Shown: positions 7,767 through 11,529 of the stretch, one piece after another
Layout of the letters: each line of letters opens with the position of its first letter
How positions within the stretch are numbered: position 1 is the stretch's first letter
Assembly: GCA_002295325.1 (NCBI GenBank)
Contig: DBGA01000088.1
Span: 24,101-35,629, forward strand
DNA: 11,529 nucleotides
Direction of reading: 5' to 3'
From: Ruminococcaceae bacterium UBA866
GTDB lineage: Bacteria > Bacillota > Clostridia > Oscillospirales > Ruminococcaceae
Translations under genes and position numbers: made by a program
Notes under the pieces: generated by a model
Databases searched by the model: none
Told to the model about the DNA's origin: nothing
The model's input: only the letters and a program-made list of their open reading frames with translations

Positions 7767-8226
7767 TAGTCAAAATAATGGTAAAAGACTTGTTTTTATG
7801 AATATAAGCCTAATCATACTTACTTGGGTTTTAACTATATTTATTGTATGGAATAATTTTTTACAATTGCCAAGTTTTCTTACATCAAGGTTTCAACTAA
7901 ATTTTATTTATACAGCTTTAATGTATTCGTGTATTCCAATAATAACAACTTTTTTATTGCAAGTTTATCATTTTACAAAAGTTTGTTTTAAAGTGAGGAA
8001 ATTTAAACAATATGAATTTTTTCAGCAATACATAAAACTTTTTTTCTCACTTCATAAAAAACTTATATATATTTGGGCGATATATTGGGGTGGATTTTCT
8101 ATGTATATTTTCGGACATTTGTCTACTATACGTGACCTTAATCAATTTTGGACAAATACTTGTATCTTTGCAATAACAATGTACGTTATTGTTTTTGCCG
8201 GTCGCAAGTTTCTATTAATTAAGTAA
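7750..8226 (+). CDS. Unrecognised four-helix membrane protein
   Basis: A 158-residue integral membrane protein with about four hydrophobic segments (roughly 16-35, 50-72, 102-125 and 135-152) and a basic, aromatic-rich cytoplasmic-type loop (KVRKFKQYEFFQQY) between the second and third. No signal peptidase site or catalytic motif is visible. AAAGGAG (7731-7737) lies about 12 bases before the ATG, rather far. The gene overlaps the VirB4-like relic by 17 bases and is followed by a 143-base gap, so it may be the last gene read from the conjugation operon. I do not recognise the family. Possible roles for a small membrane protein at this spot, such as entry exclusion, are guesses without motif support. 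Confidence 0.6.
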   Translation: MKDLFNSQNNGKRLVFMNISLIILTWVLTIFIVWNNFLQLPSFLTSRFQLNFIYTALMYSCIPIITTFLLQVYHFTKVCFKVRKFKQYEFFQQYIKLFFSLHKKLIYIWAIYWGGFSMYIFGHLSTIRDLNQFWTNTCIFAITMYVIVFAGRKFLLIK

Positions 8227-8369
8227 CAGAAGGTGAAATTCAACACACTGGTAAATTTAATCCAGTAAGACTGATTGTTTGTAGACTTTTGATTTTTCTG
8301 AATTGACTTATGCATTGATTAAAAAAACTGGTGAGCTAAAAAACATTACATGAAGGGAAAGAAATTTTT
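8227..8369. other. 143-base gap between the membrane protein and the ssb-linked trio
   Basis: AT-rich. It contains TTGACT (8303-8308) and TTGATT (8315-8320), but no -10 at good spacing, and I see no hairpin-plus-T-run terminator. The only open stretch (8223-8303, ending in a TGA at 8304) has no start codon. A promoter for the trio may lie here but cannot be shown. Confidence 0.4.
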
Positions 8370-9038
8370 ATGACAATAAATGATTTATATTTTTTATCAG
8401 TAATTAGTAATAAAGAATTTAAATTCAATGAGAATAACAACATTTCATTTGTATGCCCACATTGTAAACAGCACTTAATAAAATACTCACTTCAAAATAA
8501 TAAACCAAGTCTTGAGTGTGAGCAAAAATACCTTTATCTTGATGGAGATTCAATAGATTGTCCTGAAGAATATTGGTCAAAACTTGATTCTTTTATGGTG
8601 TTTGGAAAATGTGAAAAATGTGGACTACAGATTGCAAACATCAGTGCAGATGTGATTGACAAAAATATTGATGGTTTTATTGGAGAATGTCCAAGTTTGG
8701 GTATTAATAACGGGGACTTTTTAATAAAATCTTTTGATAACATAAAGCAATACGAAATTTTACTAGATAACATTATTGTTGGATATATGTTGTTTTATAA
8801 AAATGCTCTTTTAGATAAAAACTCAATGATCTGTATTTCACAAGACAATGTTAGAGACATTTGTAGAATTGATTTAAGCTGTCTTGCTGAAAACATAGAT
8901 ATGGATTGCTGCAATATGGGAGTTTGTAACGGACATTTCGAAAATACAAAACAGGCTGACATATGGCATATGGCAACTAAAATAACATCTAATTTATATA
9001 TAACTGCTGAATTATTTTTGAAGGTGGTTAATACATGA
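8370..9038 (+). CDS. Unknown protein with two CxxC motifs (putative zinc-binding)
   Basis: A 222-residue soluble protein. C29-P-H-C32 and C81-E-K-C84 are two CxxC knuckles separated by about 50 residues, with C50 and C64 between, a pattern suggesting a zinc ribbon-like fold in the first 90 residues. A further cluster of cysteines (DCCNMGVC) is near residues 189-196. No enzyme motif was found. The ribosome site is GAAGGGAA (8352-8359). Its stop overlaps the next start (ATGA, 9035-9038), and that gene in turn is coupled to an ssb-like gene, so the three are one translational unit. Metal binding is inferred from the Cys spacing; function is unknown. Confidence 0.62.
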   Translation: MTINDLYFLSVISNKEFKFNENNNISFVCPHCKQHLIKYSLQNNKPSLECEQKYLYLDGDSIDCPEEYWSKLDSFMVFGKCEKCGLQIANISADVIDKNIDGFIGECPSLGINNGDFLIKSFDNIKQYEILLDNIIVGYMLFYKNALLDKNSMICISQDNVRDICRIDLSCLAENIDMDCCNMGVCNGHFENTKQADIWHMATKITSNLYITAELFLKVVNT

Positions 9039-9556
9039 TAGAAAATATAAAAAGTGAGGAATTTGAAATGGCTGAAAAAAATGAGCAGATAAAAACGTTA
9101 ATATTGCATGATTTGAAAACAAAATCTCAATTACAAAATGCATTATTTGACTTATCTATGTTTGTAAACGCATATCAAAACGGATGTGCAGGTGTTTCAT
9201 CCGATGGAGAAATGATAAACCACGTAGGAGAAATATTTGAAACTCTTGCTACAACCACGTTTTTCACTATAACAAGTGATGAAGAGAATATATTTAATTT
9301 CTTTATTGAACGTGAAAGTGACCTTGATGGAGAACAATTAATTTTAGTATTATCTCATTTTTTTGATGAAGATGAGCATTTAGCCCTGTTTTTCACTCTT
9401 GCTGATAAAAGATGTGGTGGACATATATGTATTTCATCTGATAATATTTTAGATGTTATGCAGAATGTTGATGAGTCTATAAAGAGAGGTAGCAAATTTA
9501 TCGTTGACTTGCATTATTGGAAGGAAAATAACTTGAAAAAGAGGAACTTAAAATGA
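9035..9556 (+). CDS. Unknown acidic protein coupled to an ssb-like gene
   Basis: A 173-residue soluble protein, clearly acidic (about twice as many Asp/Glu as Lys/Arg), with acidic patches (SDEEN, FFDEDEH) and a short basic C-terminal tail (KKRNLK). Two starts are credible: ATG 9035, overlapping the previous stop and preceded by AAGGTGG (9021-9027), and in-frame ATG 9068, preceded by GTGAGGA (9054-9060), giving 162 residues. I kept the first because of the ATGA coupling, but the second has an equally good site. No domain is recognised. Position between a cysteine-motif protein and a single-stranded DNA-binding protein suggests a job linked to DNA entry or replication; this is inference from neighbours only. 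Confidence 0.6.
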   Translation: MIENIKSEEFEMAEKNEQIKTLILHDLKTKSQLQNALFDLSMFVNAYQNGCAGVSSDGEMINHVGEIFETLATTTFFTITSDEENIFNFFIERESDLDGEQLILVLSHFFDEDEHLALFFTLADKRCGGHICISSDNILDVMQNVDESIKRGSKFIVDLHYWKENNLKKRNLK

Positions 9557-9969
9557 ACAATTGCATTCATAGTGGTAGAAATACCAAAACCCCTGTACTA
9601 ACAAAGGTTAATGGCATATCAAAAACAAATTTCACATTAGCAGTAAAGCGAAATTATAAAAATAAAGATGGTAATTATGATACAGATTTTATTTTCTTTA
9701 TTGCCTGGAGAAACACAGCAGATTATCTTTGTAAATACATAAAACAAGGTGATTTCATTGAGGTAGCAAGCTCAACCAAGAGTGTTCCATCACAAGCAGA
9801 TAACAAAACCTATCGTTGGCAAGAGTGCAAAGAAATTCAATTTGTTTCTCATCCGCAAGGACAGACGGCTGATTCCATTTTCGAGGAATGCCCTGATGAA
9901 GATATTCCTGAAGATATTAGTTTCAAATTTAATGACAATGTGGATGAGCTTGAAGAAGAACTTGAATAA
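9553..9969 (+). CDS. Divergent single-stranded DNA-binding protein (OB fold)
   Basis: A 138-residue SSB-type protein. It opens MNNCIHSGRNTKTPVL (bacterial SSBs usually begin 'MNNVVLIGRLTRDPEL') and continues NFTLAVKRNYKNKDG (26-40), DTDFIFFIAWRNTADYLCKYI (43-63) and GDFIEVASSTKS (66-77), the standard strand order of the SSB OB fold. The C-terminal third is acidic as in SSBs, but it ends ELEEELE; the usual DDDIPF-type tip is absent, although EDIPEDISF occurs internally (about 117-125). It binds single-stranded DNA, and plasmid or ICE SSBs commonly help replication of incoming strands. GAGGAA (9541-9546) precedes the ATG, which overlaps the previous stop (ATGA). Confidence 0.88.
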   Translation: MNNCIHSGRNTKTPVLTKVNGISKTNFTLAVKRNYKNKDGNYDTDFIFFIAWRNTADYLCKYIKQGDFIEVASSTKSVPSQADNKTYRWQECKEIQFVSHPQGQTADSIFEECPDEDIPEDISFKFNDNVDELEEELE

Positions 9970-9990
9970 TGTGGGAATATTGGTTAGAAT
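9962..9990 (+). promoter_or_regulatory. Possible promoter for the Phd-like gene
   Basis: TTGAAT (9962-9967) and TAGAAT (9985-9990) are 17 bases apart and fit a vegetative sigma-factor promoter (four and five matches of six). It overlaps the end of the ssb-like gene. Weak evidence in an AT-rich window. Confidence 0.33.
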
Positions 9991-9992
9991 GG

Positions 9993-10005
9993 AGATAATA
10001 TATCT
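9993..10005. promoter_or_regulatory. Small inverted repeat, possible operator of the Phd-like gene
   Basis: AGATA and TATCT form a perfect inverted repeat around a three-base centre, just after the putative promoter and about 28 bases before the Phd-like start. Phd/YefM antitoxins bind short palindromes at their own promoters, so autoregulation is possible. Short repeats like this arise by chance in AT-rich DNA. Confidence 0.25.
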
Positions 10006-10032
10006 ACACACTATAGTACAGGGGCTGAAAAT

Positions 10033-10209
10033 ATGGATATCGTAAATATATCAAATGCAAAAGAACAGTTGTCGTCATTAATTGAAACCGTTAATAAAAC
10101 CCATCAACCAATTAAGATATTATGTGACGATGGTAAGTCAGCTATCCTAGTAGGTTATGACGATTGGCTTACACTAAGCACGGATAAAACTGCACAAGAA
10201 TACGAATAA
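10033..10209 (+). CDS. Short Phd/YefM-type antitoxin without visible toxin
   Basis: A 58-residue protein, too short for a default ORF search. It reads VNISNAKEQLSSLIETVN (4-21), then IKILCDDGKSAILVGYDDW (27-45). This matches the Phd/YefM N-terminal fold: a short strand, the 'A+..L..LI' helix, then a 'PI.I..++G..A.LV.Y+DW' hairpin that dimerises and binds DNA. The toxin-neutralising C-terminal tail that follows in full-length antitoxins (usually 80 or more residues) is reduced to about 13 residues. AGGGG (10020-10024) is eight bases before the ATG. No RelE/Doc-like toxin follows; the next gene is hicA with its own promoter. It could be an orphan antitoxin, a truncated remnant, or a DNA-binding regulator kept for another task. 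Confidence 0.72.
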   Translation: MDIVNISNAKEQLSSLIETVNKTHQPIKILCDDGKSAILVGYDDWLTLSTDKTAQEYE

Positions 10210-10224
10210 ATGTTTTGTAGTAAT

Positions 10225-10244
10225 TGCAACTAAAAATAGTTGCA
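10225..10244. promoter_or_regulatory. Perfect inverted repeat overlapping the hicAB -35 box (putative operator)
   Basis: TGCAACTA and TAGTTGCA form perfect eight-base arms around AAAA. The right arm overlaps the -35 box at 10240-10245. Toxin-antitoxin operons are normally autorepressed by the antitoxin or its complex, and the HicB here has a ribbon-helix-helix domain suited to such a site. The repeat itself is seen directly; its use as an operator is inferred. Confidence 0.6.
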
Positions 10245-10268
10245 TAATTCTAAATAATGTAGTATACT
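10240..10268 (+). promoter_or_regulatory. Vegetative promoter of hicAB
   Basis: TTGCAT (10240-10245) and TATACT (10263-10268) are separated by exactly 17 bases, a near-consensus sigma-A/sigma-70 promoter. It lies in the gap after the Phd-like stop and about 17 bases before hicA, so hicAB can be transcribed independently of the genes upstream. Confidence 0.75.
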
Positions 10269-10269
10269 A
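10260..10269. promoter_or_regulatory. Ten-base palindrome over the hicAB -10 box
   Basis: TAGTATACTA is a perfect palindrome that contains the -10 box. Together with the inverted repeat over the -35 box it would let a dimeric repressor cover the whole promoter. A palindromic -10 can also arise by chance. Confidence 0.4.
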
Positions 10270-10284
10270 TAAGTAGGTGATAAA

Positions 10285-10539
10285 TTGAGCAAAAAAGAAA
10301 AGTTAATTGCACGTTTGTTGAAAAAACCAAAAGACTTTACATTCGATGAATTAATTGTTTTACTTGGTTATTTTGGTTATGCACAAGTTTCAATCGGAAA
10401 AACAAGCGGTTCGAGAGTAGCTTTTTCAAATGGAAGTAGCGAGTATATAAGACTTCACAAACCCCACCCAAACAAAATACTAAAATCATATCAAGTCGCA
10501 GATGTTATTTCTGCTTTAGAAGAAAGGAAATTGCTATGA
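10285..10539 (+). CDS. hicA: HicA-family toxin (mRNA interferase-type)
   Basis: An 84-residue HicA-type protein; the family has a double-stranded-RNA-binding-like fold and blocks translation by cutting mRNA. Visible are an N-terminal helix region (KEKLIARLLKKPKDFTFDEL), GYFGYAQV, GKTSGSRVAF (38-47), LHKPHP (57-62) and the closing helix QVADVISALEE. In well-studied HicA proteins the catalytic His follows Gly-Ser; here that place is Arg44 (G42-S43-R44), while histidines occur at 58 and 61 in HKPHP. This SGSR...HKPHP pattern is, from memory, shared by a HicA subfamily, so it need not be inactive. It starts at TTG 10285 after TAGGTGA (10274-10280). The stop overlaps hicB (ATGA). Confidence 0.85.
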   Translation: MSKKEKLIARLLKKPKDFTFDELIVLLGYFGYAQVSIGKTSGSRVAFSNGSSEYIRLHKPHPNKILKSYQVADVISALEERKLL

Positions 10540-10874
10540 GTAGTTGCATGCATTATAAGGATTATGTTGGAAGTGTTGAATTTTCTGAAGAAGATGATTG
10601 TTTTTTCGGAAAATTAATAGGAATTAAAGATTTAATTTCTTATGAAGGTGATAGTGTTGCCACTCTTAAAGCCGATTTTCATTCATCGGTTGATGAATAT
10701 TTAGAGTTTTGCAAGCAAAATAACAAACTGCCTGAAAAGCCCTACAAAGGTTCATTTAATATTAGAATACAACCAGAACTACATCGTAAAGCAGCTCTTG
10801 CGGCATCAGCCAGAGGTATCTCGTTGAATTCCTTTGTCGAAGATGCTATCAAGCATAACGTACACCAACTATAA
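10536..10874 (+). CDS. hicB: HicB-family antitoxin with ribbon-helix-helix DNA-binding domain
   Basis: A 112-residue antitoxin that neutralises HicA and probably represses the operon. The N-terminal HicB domain (about 6-65) includes YVGSVEFSEEDDCFFGKLIGI and the helix TLKADFHSSVDEYLEFC. The C-terminal part (72-106) is a ribbon-helix-helix: strand GSFNIRIQPELH followed by two helices AALAASARGISLNSFVEDAI. AAAGGAA (10523-10529) precedes the ATG, which overlaps the hicA stop; an in-frame ATG at 10548 is less well placed. The toxin-first order is usual for hicAB. On mobile elements such pairs stabilise inheritance. Confidence 0.92.
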   Translation: MSSCMHYKDYVGSVEFSEEDDCFFGKLIGIKDLISYEGDSVATLKADFHSSVDEYLEFCKQNNKLPEKPYKGSFNIRIQPELHRKAALAASARGISLNSFVEDAIKHNVHQL

Positions 10875-10919
10875 GACTATAACTTGACAAAACAAAAGAA
10901 GAATATGAGGTAAAGAATT

Positions 10920-11529
10920 ATGGACGAAAAAGGCAAATTGTTTAATTCACTAGAAAAGTCTTATGAATACTACGATAGAATTTCACCAAAGTTTCAAGCA
11001 TTATCTAATTCTAAATCAAAATTAGATTTCACTATTCGAAGCTCTAGGCATAATAAGGCCAGTGGATTTTGTGTTTTCTTAATTGTTTTAATTTGTGTGT
11101 TTTTCATTTTAATTCTCCCCCGTATTATATTTTCTAAATTAGGAAATTTTCTTCAAGGGACTTCACCTGCTTTAATGATTATGCCAACACTCCTCATGTA
11201 TGGTGTCCCCTGCTTTTTATCCGTCTTAATTATATGGATTAATAAAGCTCATAGAACTAGAGTTTTCAATAGATTATGTGCTAATCTAGAACTAGACATT
11301 GAGCGACTTTCAAATGAGATTTTCAATCATTATAATGCTTTTTTTGATAGTGGTTATCAAGTTCTGCCATACATATATTGTGAACCACAAATAATATATC
11401 AATTTCTTTTCTACTTACAAAGCTGTAGAGCAGACACCCTAAAAGAAGCTATTAACTGCTTTGTAACAGATGTTAATATGTCAGTAATTAATCATAACCA
11501 AATGCTAACATTATCAGCTGCACAACAAG
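10920..11529 (+). CDS. Unrecognised two-helix membrane protein, 3' end outside window
   Basis: The frame is open from ATG 10920 to the right edge (203 codons, no stop). GAGGTAAAG (10906-10914) is at usual distance from the ATG. Residues 1-46 are polar and rich in Lys/Ser/Tyr, two transmembrane segments follow at about 49-70 and 86-107, and a long cytoplasmic-type tail has a helical, coiled-coil-like part (NLELDIERLSNEIF, 122-135), then YIYCEPQIIYQFLFYLQSCR (151-170) and ADTLKEAIN. The '..R-A-D-T-L-K-E-A-I-N' phrase is, as far as I recall, recurrent in hypothetical membrane proteins of Bacillota, but I cannot name a family. It lies 45 bases after hicB on the same strand, with TTGACA at 10884-10889 but no convincing -10, so co-transcription with hicAB is possible. 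Confidence 0.7.
   Translation, partial: MDEKGKLFNSLEKSYEYYDRISPKFQALSNSKSKLDFTIRSSRHNKASGFCVFLIVLICVFFILILPRIIFSKLGNFLQGTSPALMIMPTLLMYGVPCFLSVLIIWINKAHRTRVFNRLCANLELDIERLSNEIFNHYNAFFDSGYQVLPYIYCEPQIIYQFLFYLQSCRADTLKEAINCFVTDVNMSVINHNQMLTLSAAQQ

Noticed and set aside
8223..8306. Open stretch after the membrane protein, reading GEIQHTGKFNPVRLIV
   Set aside because: No start codon and no recognisable family; too short to call a relic.
9782..10045. 87-codon frame overlapping the ssb-like gene
   Set aside because: It is in another frame of a clear SSB gene and has no ribosome site or recognisable features.
10884..10912. TTGACA before the last gene as a promoter
   Set aside because: A consensus -35, but no acceptable -10 at 16-18 bases; not strong enough to list.
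1..11529. CRISPR array, insertion sequence, integrase, relaxase, tRNA/rRNA or riboswitch
   Set aside because: I saw no regularly spaced repeats, transposase or recombinase motifs, relaxase histidine motifs, or structured RNA patterns on either strand.

Overview
The window is an AT-rich stretch of a conjugative element from a Gram-positive bacterium. Bacillota is the best guess, because there are purine-rich AGGAGG-type ribosome sites, frequent TTG and ATG starts with tight TAATG/ATGA coupling, and a PrgI/VirB4/M23 type IV secretion gene set of the kind carried by Bacillota integrative conjugative elements and plasmids. No host marker, relaxase, integrase, tRNA, rRNA or CRISPR array is visible, so genus and element type (ICE or plasmid) cannot be settled here.

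Region 1 (1-7588) is a single-strand conjugation operon. It holds the C-terminal two thirds or so of a VirD4/TraG coupling protein (cut by the left edge), a secreted two-helix pilin-like protein, a VirB6/TrbL-like channel protein, a second tiny two-helix membrane protein, a PrgI (VirB3-like) protein, a TrsD/TraD-like protein, the VirB4 ATPase, a membrane-anchored M23 peptidase and a TadZ/CpaE-like protein with a degenerate P-loop. Genes abut or overlap throughout, so one transcript is likely. Together they would couple the DNA substrate, power the channel, build it and open the peptidoglycan.

Two short ORFs in and just after this operon (3630-3806 and 7599-7766) look like pieces of a second VirB4 ATPase core. 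The first carries the stretch just after the Walker A motif; the second carries a damaged Walker A. They stop and start at about the same homologous point, which suggests one broken VirB4 paralogue split across the operon.

Region 2 (7750-9969) is accessory: an unrecognised four-helix membrane protein, then an ATGA-coupled trio of a cysteine-motif protein, an acidic unknown protein and a divergent single-stranded DNA-binding protein.

Region 3 (9970-10874) is a maintenance block: a very short Phd/YefM-type antitoxin with no visible toxin, followed by a HicAB toxin-antitoxin pair with a good sigma-A-type promoter overlapped by two palindromes. Region 4 (10920 to the end) is the start of a two-helix membrane protein running off the right edge.
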